DNA of 33,623 nt from Candidatus Gastranaerophilales bacterium (GCA_910588555.1 CAJUPC010000013.1:1-33623), one strand, 5' to 3'. Counted from the first letter of the stretch, positions 1-8,549 are shown. Notes: a model not told the origin generated them from the letters alone. Numbers and translations: made by a program.

Positions 1-276
1 ATTGATACTGAAACAGGTTTGATTGATTATAATGAAGCTTTCAGAAAAGAATGGTTGACTCATTCACAATATGGGTTTACAATTTGTATGGCTCAAGGGT
101 TTAAGGAAATCGCAAAAATGATTGCTGCACACCATGGTCGAAGTGACTGGGGCGCAATTATTGACCTTAATGAAAAAGATTTGGAGCCCGAACTTTATTT
201 TATCCACCTTGTTGACAATATGTCTGCAAAATTTGGTAAAATAAATGTTAAAATCTTAGAAGAAAAAGGAGTTTAA
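1..276 (+). CDS. HD-domain phosphohydrolase/nuclease-like protein, C-terminal fragment
   Basis: The frame is open to the left edge, so only the last 91 residues of a longer protein are present. They contain the run AHHGRSDWG followed by LYFIHLVDNMSAKFGKI. This resembles the end of HD-domain nucleases of the YhaM/CBF1 type, where a HHG.xEWG segment precedes a helix with L.h.DNLDAK. In that family the HD residues bind metal for 3'-5' RNA or DNA degradation, but the main HD motif would lie upstream of the window, so the exact activity cannot be told. The stop is two bases before the next gene's TTG start, and the three genes on this strand to position 1624 probably form one operon. A TTG at 19 is unlikely to be the real start because the frame is open upstream. 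Confidence 0.55.
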   Translation: MDTETGLIDYNEAFRKEWLTHSQYGFTICMAQGFKEIAKMIAAHHGRSDWGAIIDLNEKDLEPELYFIHLVDNMSAKFGKINVKILEEKGV

Positions 277-278
277 TT

Positions 279-953
279 TTGTCAAAATTAACCGAACAGC
301 ATAATTATAAAGGCACACTGGTTTGTGTTGAAGGGATTGACGGGTCCGGAAAATCAACTCAGCTTGCACTTCTACGCGACTGGCTAAAATCTACGGGACA
401 GGACGTAATTTTTACTGAATGGAATTCGTCAGAACTTATCAGCCAAACAACTAAACTTGCGAAAAAGAAGAATATGCTTTCGCCAAGAACCTTTTCTTTG
501 TTACATGCGGTTGATTTTGCAGACAGACTAAAACAAGTTATTGACCCTGCATTGAAAGCAGGATTTATCGTACTTGCAGACCGATATGCATACACGGCTT
601 TTGCAAGAGATGTGGCTAGAGGAGTTGATGCGCAATGGGTAAGAAATGTTTATAATTTCGCCATAAAACCTGATTTGGCAATATATTTTGACATCGACCC
701 GAAAGACTCTATGGAAAGAATTTGTGCAAATCGCGCACCAAAATTCTATGAAGCAGGTATGGATTTGAAATTAAGCAACGACCCGTATGAAAGCTACATG
801 ATTTTTCAAGGACGCGTAATCAAAGAATATCAAAAAATGGTCGATGAATTCGGGCTTGTAAAACTTGACGCAATGGACTCAATTCATTCAAAACAAGTTA
901 CTATAAGAAGACTGTTGAAAGAAGTTCTTCAAAACAAAGGAGTAAATATCTAA
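279..953 (+). CDS. Thymidylate kinase-like P-loop kinase, copy 1
   Basis: A 224-residue nucleoside-monophosphate kinase of the thymidylate kinase family, whose usual reaction is dTMP + ATP to dTDP + ADP. The P-loop GIDGSGKST is at residues 19-27 and the DRY motif at 101-103, followed by YTAFARDVARG. The canonical EPGG nucleotide-site motif of bacterial Tmk is not seen; at its place (about residues 46-52) stands TEWNSSE. This fits a divergent Tmk subfamily, so the true substrate is less sure. The start is TTG at 279, chosen because AAGGAG lies seven bases upstream and no other start precedes the P-loop closely. It overlaps the next gene by one base (TAATG), and that gene is a paralogue, so the pair may be co-translated. 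Confidence 0.8.
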   Translation: MSKLTEQHNYKGTLVCVEGIDGSGKSTQLALLRDWLKSTGQDVIFTEWNSSELISQTTKLAKKKNMLSPRTFSLLHAVDFADRLKQVIDPALKAGFIVLADRYAYTAFARDVARGVDAQWVRNVYNFAIKPDLAIYFDIDPKDSMERICANRAPKFYEAGMDLKLSNDPYESYMIFQGRVIKEYQKMVDEFGLVKLDAMDSIHSKQVTIRRLLKEVLQNKGVNI

Positions 954-1624
954 TGACTCAATTCAAAACAAAACACGGATATGAAGGATTACTCATTGTA
1001 ATTGAAGGTACTGACGGTTCCGGTAAATCGACTCAGCTTGAACTTCTAAAAAAATCTATTCAAGCTCAGTCATACGGAGTTATGGTTTCAGAATGGAAAA
1101 CATCGCGTCTAATCGCAAATGTTATTGACGACGCAAAAGACAGAAATTTACTCAATGCTACAACATATAGTTTATTATATGCGGCTGATTTTGCAGACAG
1201 ATTGGAAAACCAGATAATTCCCGCGTTAAAATCAGGTTTCATTGTGCTTTTGGATAGATATTATTATACGGCACTTGCACGTGATGTTGTAAGAGGGCAG
1301 GATATTGAATGGGTTAAAAATCTCTACGATTATGCACCCGAGCCTGATTTGGTATTCTATCTTGATATGCCTGTAGATGTTTTGTTAAAACGAATTATAG
1401 GCACAACAGGTTTAGATTTTTATGAAAGCGGACGTGATGTAGGATTTTCAACAGACTTTTACAAAAGTTTTGAAATTTATCAGAAAAAATGTCTTGAACA
1501 ATACAACAACATGAAATCCGAATATAATTTCAAAAGTATCGACGGCACTTTACCGATAAAAGATATTCATAATATTATGAACACCGAAGTTCAAAAAATT
1601 CTTGACTCTGGGGTATTATATTAG
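953..1624 (+). CDS. Thymidylate kinase-like P-loop kinase, copy 2
   Basis: A 223-residue paralogue of the preceding gene, alike along its whole length. It has a P-loop GTDGSGKST near residue 19, a W-x-T/S segment (SEWKTSR) replacing the usual EPGG, a Y(S)LLxAxDFADRL segment, and DRYYYTALARDVVRG. The family phosphorylates dTMP, but two divergent copies in tandem leave open a split of labour, a heterodimer, or a different nucleotide substrate for one copy. The ATG start has AAAGGAG about ten bases upstream inside the previous gene, and start and stop overlap by one base. The gene ends eleven bases before the stop of the convergent pilin gene, with no strong terminator between them. Confidence 0.78.
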   Translation: MTQFKTKHGYEGLLIVIEGTDGSGKSTQLELLKKSIQAQSYGVMVSEWKTSRLIANVIDDAKDRNLLNATTYSLLYAADFADRLENQIIPALKSGFIVLLDRYYYTALARDVVRGQDIEWVKNLYDYAPEPDLVFYLDMPVDVLLKRIIGTTGLDFYESGRDVGFSTDFYKSFEIYQKKCLEQYNNMKSEYNFKSIDGTLPIKDIHNIMNTEVQKILDSGVLY

Positions 1625-1634
1625 TTTTTTATTT

Positions 1635-2312
1635 TTAAAACTTTAGAGGATAGTTTTTTGGTATGTGCCAGCCGTTTTGCATAATGAACTCGGCACAGCT
1701 TGCGTGAACACTAACATAACCTGTATCTCTGCAATCGTTACCGCTTCCACTGTTTGTTAAATACTCAATTGTGTATCCGTGATTAAACGGTACAAAATCT
1801 GATGCATAAGGGCGCATATAAAAAACAAAATAATCTACACCGCCATTGCCCTCTAAAAAAGCATTGCCGTCTGTTCTTTTAGGTTTAGAAAATCGAACAT
1901 AAACCTCAAAACTGCCTGTATTATAAGCCCAATAAGTGTATATTCCGTTATTTAAATATAAACGCACATAATTTGCGTTAGTGTTAAAGTCTTTATATGA
2001 AGAAAGATAAGGAACAATATAAGTACTTAAAAACAGCTTAATTTTATCGCTATCACCGTATGAAACTGTTGGCAAAATCCAGGTTGAACTTTCACCGTTT
2101 TTAATTTCTGAAAGTTTTATTGCTTGATTAAAAATAGAATAAGTTTGCCTTAATCTTGTTTCAACAACTTTTTTCTTATAATTACTAATTAACGACGGCA
2201 TAGTCAATGCTGCAACTACGCCGATAATGCCTAGTACTATTAGAACTTCAGCAAGTGTAAAACCAATTAAGGAGCTAGCCCCCCCCCCGACATTCTGACT
2301 TAATCTTTTCAT
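1635..2312 (-). CDS. Type IV pilin-like protein with G10 tract in its leader (in frame)
   Basis: A 225-residue prepilin-type protein. The leader MKRLSQNVGGGASSLIG is followed by FTLAEVLIVLGIIGVVAALTMPSLI, the N-methylation site and hydrophobic helix of type IV pilins and pseudopilins. Cleavage is expected between G and F, with the conserved Glu at +5. The C-terminal domain is variable but ends with two Cys and the motif NGWHIPKNYPLKF, shared with the two other pilin-like genes in this window. The start is ATG at 2312 with AAGGAG about eight bases upstream and a promoter at 2340-2367. Codons 9-12 lie in a run of ten G, and as written the frame is intact. One G fewer gives TAA within four codons after the run, and one more gives TAG directly after it. 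No pilus assembly genes are nearby. Confidence 0.88.
   Translation of the reverse strand: MKRLSQNVGGGASSLIGFTLAEVLIVLGIIGVVAALTMPSLISNYKKKVVETRLRQTYSIFNQAIKLSEIKNGESSTWILPTVSYGDSDKIKLFLSTYIVPYLSSYKDFNTNANYVRLYLNNGIYTYWAYNTGSFEVYVRFSKPKRTDGNAFLEGNGGVDYFVFYMRPYASDFVPFNHGYTIEYLTNSGSGNDCRDTGYVSVHASCAEFIMQNGWHIPKNYPLKF
2279..2288 (-). repeat. G10 homopolymer tract in pilin leader (ON length)
   Basis: Ten consecutive C on the given strand, hence G on the coding strand, inside codons 9-12 of the pilin gene and before the prepilin cleavage site. Tracts of this length are typical slipped-strand mutation sites. With ten G the pilin is in frame. Confidence 0.85.
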
Positions 2313-2339
2313 ACTCAGATCTCCTTTCTAGATATTTTC

Positions 2340-2367
2340 ATTATAACTTATTTTTATTTTTTTTCAA
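2340..2367 (-). promoter_or_regulatory. Sigma70-type promoter of the G10 pilin gene
   Basis: On the minus strand TTGAAA (2367-2362) is followed after 16 bases by a perfect TATAAT (2345-2340). The start codon lies 28 bases further on, after AAGGAG. This supports transcription from here and the start at 2312. Confidence 0.6.
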
Positions 2368-2446
2368 CTGTTAATGTTAAAAAAAATATATCAATTTTAT
2401 TTTTTCTGTTGTTTTTGCTACAATAAAATAAACGGAGAGGTTATAA

Positions 2447-3808
2447 ATGAAATTTTCATCATCTTTTAAAGTAGGTCTATTAACACTATTGGCATTAGTG
2501 CTTTTAATCGGTGTTGTTTATAAGGTTAAAGGAAGAACTTTTTCTTCTGCAGGCAGAACAGAAGTTATATTTAAAGATGTAAACGGAATGCGACCCGGAG
2601 CCGGAGTTCAGATGATGGGACTCAGAGTCGGTCAGGTAGAAGAAATTACACCTGTAATCGACGGTGAAAACAGTTATGTAAAGGTCAAATTTGTTATAAC
2701 CGAACCAAATATTGAAATCCCCAAAGCTTCAATGCTTTCAATCCAGCAATCAGGGCTTATAGGTGAATTATTCCTTGAAATTACACCGCCAAAAACTCGA
2801 ACTGTATATATTCCAATGCTCACAAAAGATATTCTTTATAAAGATGACGATGTTGAAATGAAATTGGATAAAGAATTTTATAATGTCGGCAAAATTAAAA
2901 ATATAGAAGTTGTTTCAAAAGATATTATTCCATACGCAATAAAAGACAGTATTAAGACTAATTTTGCATACAAAATTGATTATGTAATTAATATGCCTGG
3001 GCTTGTATTGCCTGAATTTTTAAAAGGTAAAGCTATAAAAACCGACGGAACAAACAAACTTTTAATTTCAACGCTTGACGATATTGTTCTGCCTCATCCG
3101 ACACAGCAGTCGCCATACACAATTATTGAACCGATGAGAATTGCTGACTTTATGGATTGGCAGTACAGAGCGGCTGAGTCTTTGACAGAAACGAACAAAA
3201 AAATTAATGATTTGTTATCTGATCAGGTAATAGCAGAGTTAAAAATGTCTGTAGAAAATATTAATTCTTTGACAGGACAGACAAGCGTTACAATGCTTAA
3301 ATTGAATGATATGCTGGACACTTCAAAAGGTGATATCAGACAATTAATGGTTATGATGGATAGAGCTACAACAGACTTTAACATGCTTTCTTATAACTTG
3401 AATTCAATTATAGGAGACCCGCATTTCAAAACAACTATGTACTCAACCGCCGGCTCTTTTGACAGACTTACTCAAAATATCAACAAACTTATAGGCAACG
3501 AGCAGGAAGCTCAAGCTATGGCAGAAGATTTCAGAGCAATTACACATAATATTAATGAAATAAGCGGTTATGTAAACACACTTACCAAAGATGACCAGCT
3601 TAAAAAAGACATCAACAGAGCTGTATCAAGCGTAAGCAATGCCATGACGGATATTTCCACAACGCTTGATACTGTGAACAAAATAACTCCTGACAAAAAG
3701 ACTGAATTGCAGACAATTATTGAAGACACAAGAGCTACAACCTGCAATTTGAGAAAATTCTCTGAAAAATTGAATAAAAGATTTTTAATTTGGAGATTGT
3801 TGTTTTAA
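2447..3808 (+). CDS. MCE/MlaD-family lipid-transport protein
   Basis: A 453-residue protein of the MlaD/MCE family, the membrane-anchored periplasmic lipid-binding subunit of ABC systems that move phospholipids between inner and outer membrane. A single N-terminal membrane anchor (VGLLTLLALVLLIGVVY, residues about 9-25) precedes one MCE domain (about 38-115, with VNGMRPGAGVQMMGLRVGQV and SGLIGELFLEI). A long helical C-terminal part rich in Asn, Thr and Asp follows (about 240-440), as in single-MCE proteins thought to form a tube. GGAGAGG precedes the ATG by six bases. No MlaE permease or MlaF ATPase gene is in the window. The gene runs directly into lpxK, so both may belong to an envelope-building operon. 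Confidence 0.85.
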   Translation: MKFSSSFKVGLLTLLALVLLIGVVYKVKGRTFSSAGRTEVIFKDVNGMRPGAGVQMMGLRVGQVEEITPVIDGENSYVKVKFVITEPNIEIPKASMLSIQQSGLIGELFLEITPPKTRTVYIPMLTKDILYKDDDVEMKLDKEFYNVGKIKNIEVVSKDIIPYAIKDSIKTNFAYKIDYVINMPGLVLPEFLKGKAIKTDGTNKLLISTLDDIVLPHPTQQSPYTIIEPMRIADFMDWQYRAAESLTETNKKINDLLSDQVIAELKMSVENINSLTGQTSVTMLKLNDMLDTSKGDIRQLMVMMDRATTDFNMLSYNLNSIIGDPHFKTTMYSTAGSFDRLTQNINKLIGNEQEAQAMAEDFRAITHNINEISGYVNTLTKDDQLKKDINRAVSSVSNAMTDISTTLDTVNKITPDKKTELQTIIEDTRATTCNLRKFSEKLNKRFLIWRLLF

Positions 3809-3810
3809 TA

Positions 3811-4821
3811 ATGAACATCAAAACCGAAATAACAAAAATTCATTATAATAAAAATGCAAAACGACCGATTTTGCTCGATTTTGCATCAATATTTTACGGT
3901 ATAGGGAGCAGTTTTAAAAATCTTCTTTATGACAAAAAGATGTTAAAGCCTAAAAAAGTCGATGCTTTTGTAATTTCAGTAGGAAATATTACAACGGGCG
4001 GTGTAGGCAAAACTCCGGTAGTTTCAGAAATTGCAAAATATTTTATTCAAAAAGGCGACAAAACTGCAATAATTTCACGTGGTTACGGCGGAAAACTTTC
4101 TAATAAAAATATTAATGTAATATCTGATGGAGAACAAATATTTTTTAACGCTAAACTTGCAGGCGACGAACCATTTTGGCTCGCGCAAAACTCAAAAGGC
4201 GCAATTGTTATCACATGCAAAAACCGTATTAAAGCAGCAGAATATGCAATTAATAATTTTGGTGTTACAAAAATAATTCTTGACGACGGATTTCAACACA
4301 GAAAACTACACAGAGATTTAGATATTGTTTTAATGGACAGTGTAATGGGCTTCGGTAACGAAAAACTTCTTCCGGCAGGTCCTTTAAGAGAGGGTATGGA
4401 AGCTTTTTCAAGAATAGACAGACTCGTTGTTGTCAGCAAAAATACAGACCACGCAAGAGCCGAAAAACTTGCAAAAATCATGGCAAAGAAAATGCAAGTT
4501 CAAACCTCCGTTTGTTATACCGAACCTGATTATGTTTATAACATCAAAACGGACGAACACCTGAATGAGGGAGCGGAAGCGACTGCATTATGCGCAATAG
4601 GACAGCCAAAACAGTTTTATGCATTTTTAAATAATTATAAAATAAAACAGACAATAGATTTTGACGACCACCATTGCTATACGGAAGATGAAATTCCGTC
4701 AGATATAATAATTACAACAGAAAAAGATGCAGTTAAAATGAAAGATTTCAACCGATATGACATTTATGCTTTAAAGCTTAAAACTGTAATTGATATTAAG
4801 GAATTATTGAATGAACAATAA
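3811..4821 (+). CDS. lpxK: Tetraacyldisaccharide 4'-kinase (lipid A synthesis)
   Basis: LpxK phosphorylates the 4' position of the tetraacyldisaccharide lipid A precursor at the inner membrane. The 336-residue protein has the family P-loop GNITTGGVGKTP (about 64-75), SRGYGGK, the LDDGFQHR motif, and PAGPLREG. The length matches the family (about 330). The ATG at 3811 is chosen over a TTG at 3790 that would overlap the upstream gene; it starts two bases after that gene's stop, suggesting coupled translation. Its presence argues that the organism makes lipid A and has an outer membrane. Its 3' end overlaps nth by eleven bases. Confidence 0.93.
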   Translation: MNIKTEITKIHYNKNAKRPILLDFASIFYGIGSSFKNLLYDKKMLKPKKVDAFVISVGNITTGGVGKTPVVSEIAKYFIQKGDKTAIISRGYGGKLSNKNINVISDGEQIFFNAKLAGDEPFWLAQNSKGAIVITCKNRIKAAEYAINNFGVTKIILDDGFQHRKLHRDLDIVLMDSVMGFGNEKLLPAGPLREGMEAFSRIDRLVVVSKNTDHARAEKLAKIMAKKMQVQTSVCYTEPDYVYNIKTDEHLNEGAEATALCAIGQPKQFYAFLNNYKIKQTIDFDDHHCYTEDEIPSDIIITTEKDAVKMKDFNRYDIYALKLKTVIDIKELLNEQ

Positions 4822-5443
4822 CATAGATAAAATCGTCGAAAAACTTATTGAGGCAAAACAGCCGCGTCGAGAATTTGTTCAACTTATGGAAGAATTTCAA
4901 GACCCGTATCTGGTTTTAATTGCCTGTATTTTGAGTTTAAGAACAAATGATTTAACTACATACCCTGCGACTTTAAGAATGCTTGAAATCGGCAGAGAAC
5001 CAAAAGATTTTGCATACTGTGATGTTGACAGATTAGCCAAAGCAATTTATCCTGTCGGATTTTATCAGAATAAAGCTAAACAAATCGTTGAGCTTTCAAA
5101 AATTATTGTTGAAGAACTTGATAACAAAGTTCCTGATACCATTGAAGATTTGATAAAATTTAAAGGAGTTGGCAGAAAAACCGCCAACCTTGTTCTTGCA
5201 AAAGGTTATAATGTTCCAGCAATATGTGTAGATGTTCATGTACATAGAATTTGCAATCGATTAGGTTATGTAAAAACTAAAAATCCCGAAGAAACAGAGT
5301 TTGCACTGCGAGAAAAACTGCCCGTAAAATATTGGCTTGATATTAATACTCTTCTTGTAACTCACGGTCAAAATGTCTGTAAACCTGTAAAACCGAATTG
5401 TTCTGAATGCCCGATTGCAGAATTTTGTAATAAAAATTTATAA
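4811..5443 (+). CDS. nth: Endonuclease III, base-excision DNA glycosylase/AP lyase
   Basis: A 210-residue endonuclease III, which removes oxidised pyrimidines and nicks the abasic site. The helix-hairpin-helix GVGRKTANLVL carries the catalytic Lys123, and Asp141 lies in VDVHVHR. The 18-residue spacing is the same as between Lys120 and Asp138 in the E. coli enzyme. The C-terminal [4Fe-4S] loop is complete as C-x6-C-x2-C-x5-C (CKPVKPNCSECPIAEFC). AAGGA precedes the ATG. The overlap with lpxK implies co-transcription. Confidence 0.95.
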   Translation: MNNNIDKIVEKLIEAKQPRREFVQLMEEFQDPYLVLIACILSLRTNDLTTYPATLRMLEIGREPKDFAYCDVDRLAKAIYPVGFYQNKAKQIVELSKIIVEELDNKVPDTIEDLIKFKGVGRKTANLVLAKGYNVPAICVDVHVHRICNRLGYVKTKNPEETEFALREKLPVKYWLDINTLLVTHGQNVCKPVKPNCSECPIAEFCNKNL

Positions 5444-5503
5444 TTTAGCAAAAAAAAATTTTATGATATTTATATATTTTGTAAGAAAAAAAAGGAGAAC
5501 AGA

Positions 5504-6070
5504 ATGAGAATTCCCCCAATAAAATCAAAAGTTATAAGATTTTTATAAATAAGAAAATATGAAAAAGAACAAAAATTTTTAAACAAATTTTGCAATATAA
5601 GTAATGAAATAGAGGGAGATACATTTACCCAATTAAATTCTGCAAGAAAAACAATAGCAAATTATGCAAAAAGTAAAGGGGTTACTGTTGATATAGAACC
5701 TGGCAACATTACTAATGTTGTAACATCATATTTTAAAACATCATCTGATGGCAAAAAACTAGAAAAGATAGCAGATGTTCCTGATATAGCAAATCTACCA
5801 AAAGATAAATTGAGAATTACTGTAAGATCTTTGGAGAAACTTCCTGAGCGAAAAGGCGGTAAATTATTAAGTACGAGTGAATATGTTTCTAAAGACACTT
5901 CTGAAACTCATTTACATACCGTTAATGATTATTTTGTTGTAGAAATTCCTGAAGATGGTCTTCAACAAATAAGACTTACAAAACACGAAAATGAAGACAA
6001 CTTTTTGAGACATATTTATAGAGTTATCGAAAATAATGTAAAAGCAATAGAACATTATTTCAATAAATAA
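5504..6070 (+). pseudogene. Small hypothetical gene interrupted by an in-frame TAA at codon 15
   Basis: AAAGGAG followed by an ATG at 5504 opens a frame (MRIPPIKSKVIRFL) that hits TAA at 5546-5548. The same frame then stays open to 6070 and reads plausibly as protein, starting IRKYEKEQKFLNKFCNISNE and ending HYFNK. The whole frame would be 188 codons. No good alternative ATG, GTG or TTG lies after the stop until a TTG at 5810 that lacks a ribosome-binding site. A single substitution (for example CAA to TAA) would explain it. I do not recognise the family; the protein looks soluble and charged, with no membrane segment. A recent nonsense mutation, a sequencing error, or an 86-residue remnant translated from 5810 are all possible. 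This region otherwise fills the gap between nth and the hydrogenase operon. Confidence 0.55.
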
Positions 6071-6073
6071 ACT

Positions 6074-6103
6074 TGATTTAATCGGAAATCTATGCAATAA
6101 TAC
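6074..6103 (+). promoter_or_regulatory. Possible promoter of the hydrogenase operon
   Basis: TTGATT at 6074-6079 and TAATAC at 6098-6103 are separated by 18 bases, about 70 bases before the first hydrogenase gene. The match is only moderate and the region is AT-rich. Confidence 0.3.
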
Positions 6104-6171
6104 TGATAAGATTGTACATTTTGGTCGTGCACAATCGGGGTTAATCAGATAATTACATAGGAGTTCGACAA

Positions 6172-6666
6172 ATGAGTGTAGAAAACCCTCATAAAATCGA
6201 CGTATCAAAGTTGGATGATATTATTGCATCTTATGGTGCAAAAAAATCCAACCTTATTGCGATTTTGCAGAAAGTTCAGGAAGTTTACCGATATCTGCCT
6301 GAAGATGCAATGATTTATATCGGTACAAAAATTGAAGGGCTGTCACCTGCAACTGTTTTTGGTGTGGCTACTTTTTATGCACAGTTTTCATTAGAGCCTA
6401 AAGGCAAGTATGAAATTAAGGTTTGTGATGGAACCGCTTGCCACGTTAGAGGTTCTATGCCTGTTTTGAATGCAATAAGAGCTAAATTAAATATGCCTGA
6501 GGGTCAATTAACAAGCGAAAACGGTTTATTCTCACTAGAAACAGTAAGCTGTTTAGGCGCTTGCGGTCTTGCTCCGGTTGTGGTTATAAATGACAAAGTT
6601 TATCCTCAAATGACATCAGACGCTATCACAATAGTGCTTGATACATTAATGAAAGAGGAGGCTTAA
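6172..6666 (+). CDS. hydC: [FeFe] hydrogenase subunit, NuoE-like [2Fe-2S] protein
   Basis: A 164-residue protein of the NuoE/24-kDa family, the small electron-transfer subunit of NAD(P)-linked, electron-bifurcating [FeFe] hydrogenases. A helical N-terminal part (YRYLPEDAMIYI, SPATVFGVATFYAQF) precedes a thioredoxin-like domain. The four cluster ligands are C85 and C90 (CDGTAC) and C127 and C131 (CLGAC), the standard C-x4-C and C-x3-C pairs. AGGAG lies upstream of the ATG. It is the first of three closely spaced genes for a complete trimeric enzyme. NuoE of respiratory complex I is excluded by the [FeFe] catalytic subunit two genes on and by the absence of other nuo genes. Confidence 0.9.
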   Translation: MSVENPHKIDVSKLDDIIASYGAKKSNLIAILQKVQEVYRYLPEDAMIYIGTKIEGLSPATVFGVATFYAQFSLEPKGKYEIKVCDGTACHVRGSMPVLNAIRAKLNMPEGQLTSENGLFSLETVSCLGACGLAPVVVINDKVYPQMTSDAITIVLDTLMKEEA

Positions 6667-8529
6667 ATGGAAAAAACTACATTAAATATTGATATAAAAG
6701 AAGAACAAACAAAAGCACATGAACTCATTGTTCAACAAGGTTTGAGAGTTCTTGTATGTGCCGGAACCGGATGTGTTGCAAACGGTGCAATGAAAGTTAT
6801 TGAAAAATTCAAAGAACTTGGCGCCAATGTTGCTGTTTTATCGGATTACGACAAAATGACAATTGTCCCGACAGGCTGTCATGGTTTTTGCGAACAGGGC
6901 GTTTTAGTTGTAATTCCTGACAAACACGTAACTTATGTAAAAGTTAAAGAAAAAGACGTTGAAGAAATTTACGAAAGCCATATCAAAAACGGCAAACCCG
7001 TTGAAAGACTTTTGTACGTTGATCCGAAAACTCATGAACATGTTATGGACGATGAGCATATAAATTTCTATGCTAAACAAACCCGTACGGCACTTGCAAA
7101 CTGCGGTAATATCAACGCAGAGTCTATTGAAGAGGCTATTGCCGTAAGAGGTTACGAAGCGTTGGCAAAAGTTATTGAAGAAAACAATCCTGACGCAGTA
7201 ATTGATACAATTGAAAAATCAGGCTTACGCGGAAGAGGCGGCGGAGGCTTCCCAACAGGCAGAAAATGGAGATTTACTGCGGCTAACAAAGGCGGAAAAT
7301 CCTATATTGTCTGCAACGGCGACGAAGGTGATCCGGGAGCATTTATGGACAGAAGCGTTATGGAGGGTGACCCTCACAAACTTCTTGAGGGTATGGCAAT
7401 CGCAGCATTTGCAATCGGTGCTGATGAGGGCTATATTTACGTTCGTGCAGAATATCCGCTTGCTATAAAACGCTTAAGAAAAGCTATTAAAGATGCCGAA
7501 GAAAAACATTTCTTAGGTAAAAACATTATGGGAAGCAATTTCTCACTTGATTTACACATTAAAGAAGGCGCAGGCGCATTCGTTTGTGGTGAAGAAACTG
7601 CACTTATAGCGTCTATCGAAGGCGAACGCGGAATGCCAAGACCCAAACCGCCTTTTCCAGCAAACAAAGGTTTATTCGGACGCCCGACATTGATTAACAA
7701 CGTGGAAACACTTGCAAATGTTCCTGTTATAATGCTTAACGGCGCAGACTGGTTCTCGTCAATGGGTACGGAAACCTCAAAAGGTACAAAAACATTTGCT
7801 TTAACAGGCGATGTAAATAATACAGGACTTATTGAAGTGCCGATGGGTACAACTCTAAGAGAAATCGTTTTTGATATCGGTGGTGGAATGCGCGACGGCA
7901 AAAAGTTTAAAGCTGTTCAAATCGGTGGTCCGTCAGGCGGTTGTTTGACAGAAGAGCATTTAGACATTCCGATGGATTACGACAACCTGATAAAAGCAGG
8001 AGCTATGGTAGGCTCGGGCGGTCTTGTAGTTATGAGCGACAAAACTTGTATCGTTGAAGTTGCAAGATTTTTCATGAACTTTACCCAGAACGAAAGCTGT
8101 GGAAAATGCGTTCCCTGCCGCGAAGGCACTAAAAACATGTTGAAAATTCTTGAAAAAATTGTTGCAGGCAAGGGTACAATGGAAGATTTGGAACTATTGG
8201 AAGAACTTGCACAATCCGTTAAAGACGGTTCTTTATGCGGACTTGGAAAAACCGCTCCAAACCCTGTACTTTCTACTTTGAAATACTTTAGAGATGAATA
8301 TATTGCACACATTAAGGATAAAAAATGTCCTGCCGGCGTTTGTACTGCAATGAAAAAAATTGTTATCAATGAAACTTTATGTAAAGGCTGTACAAAATGT
8401 GCAAGAACTTGTCCTGTAGGTGCAATTGACGGAACCGTTAAAAATCCTCATCACATTAACCAGGATAAGTGTATTAAATGCGAGGCTTGTTTAACAAATT
8501 GTCCGTTTAAGGCAATTGTATTAGAGTAA
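6667..8529 (+). CDS. hydB: [FeFe] hydrogenase subunit, NuoF-like NADH/FMN flavoprotein
   Basis: A 620-residue flavoprotein that exchanges electrons with NAD(H) in a bifurcating [FeFe] hydrogenase. In order: an N-terminal thioredoxin-like [2Fe-2S] domain (CAGTGCVANGA near residue 31, CHGFCEQG near 76), the NuoF core with the FMN/NADH segment GLRGRGGGGFPTGRKW (about 186-201), GAGAFVCGEETAL, and the [4Fe-4S] site SCGKCVPCREGT. At the C-terminus is a two-cluster ferredoxin domain (CKGCTKCARTCP and CIKCEACLTNCP). This longer arrangement is typical of HydB rather than NuoF of complex I. The ATG follows the hydC stop directly, with GAGGAGG as ribosome-binding site. Confidence 0.93.
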   Translation: MEKTTLNIDIKEEQTKAHELIVQQGLRVLVCAGTGCVANGAMKVIEKFKELGANVAVLSDYDKMTIVPTGCHGFCEQGVLVVIPDKHVTYVKVKEKDVEEIYESHIKNGKPVERLLYVDPKTHEHVMDDEHINFYAKQTRTALANCGNINAESIEEAIAVRGYEALAKVIEENNPDAVIDTIEKSGLRGRGGGGFPTGRKWRFTAANKGGKSYIVCNGDEGDPGAFMDRSVMEGDPHKLLEGMAIAAFAIGADEGYIYVRAEYPLAIKRLRKAIKDAEEKHFLGKNIMGSNFSLDLHIKEGAGAFVCGEETALIASIEGERGMPRPKPPFPANKGLFGRPTLINNVETLANVPVIMLNGADWFSSMGTETSKGTKTFALTGDVNNTGLIEVPMGTTLREIVFDIGGGMRDGKKFKAVQIGGPSGGCLTEEHLDIPMDYDNLIKAGAMVGSGGLVVMSDKTCIVEVARFFMNFTQNESCGKCVPCREGTKNMLKILEKIVAGKGTMEDLELLEELAQSVKDGSLCGLGKTAPNPVLSTLKYFRDEYIAHIKDKKCPAGVCTAMKKIVINETLCKGCTKCARTCPVGAIDGTVKNPHHINQDKCIKCEACLTNCPFKAIVLE

Positions 8530-8549
8530 CAGGCTAGAGAGGTAAAATT

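Noticed and set aside
1624..1642. Terminator between the second kinase gene and the G10 pilin gene
   Set aside because: Only a weak AT-only AGTTTT/AAAACT stem is present, too unstable to call.
3790..3810. TTG at 3790 as the lpxK start
   Set aside because: It overlaps the mce gene by 19 bases, and the ATG at 3811 gives the family length with close coupling to the upstream stop.
7437..8369. Long open frames on the minus strand inside hydB
   Set aside because: They are shadows of the hydB coding sequence, whose protein has all family motifs; no SD or known motif supports them.
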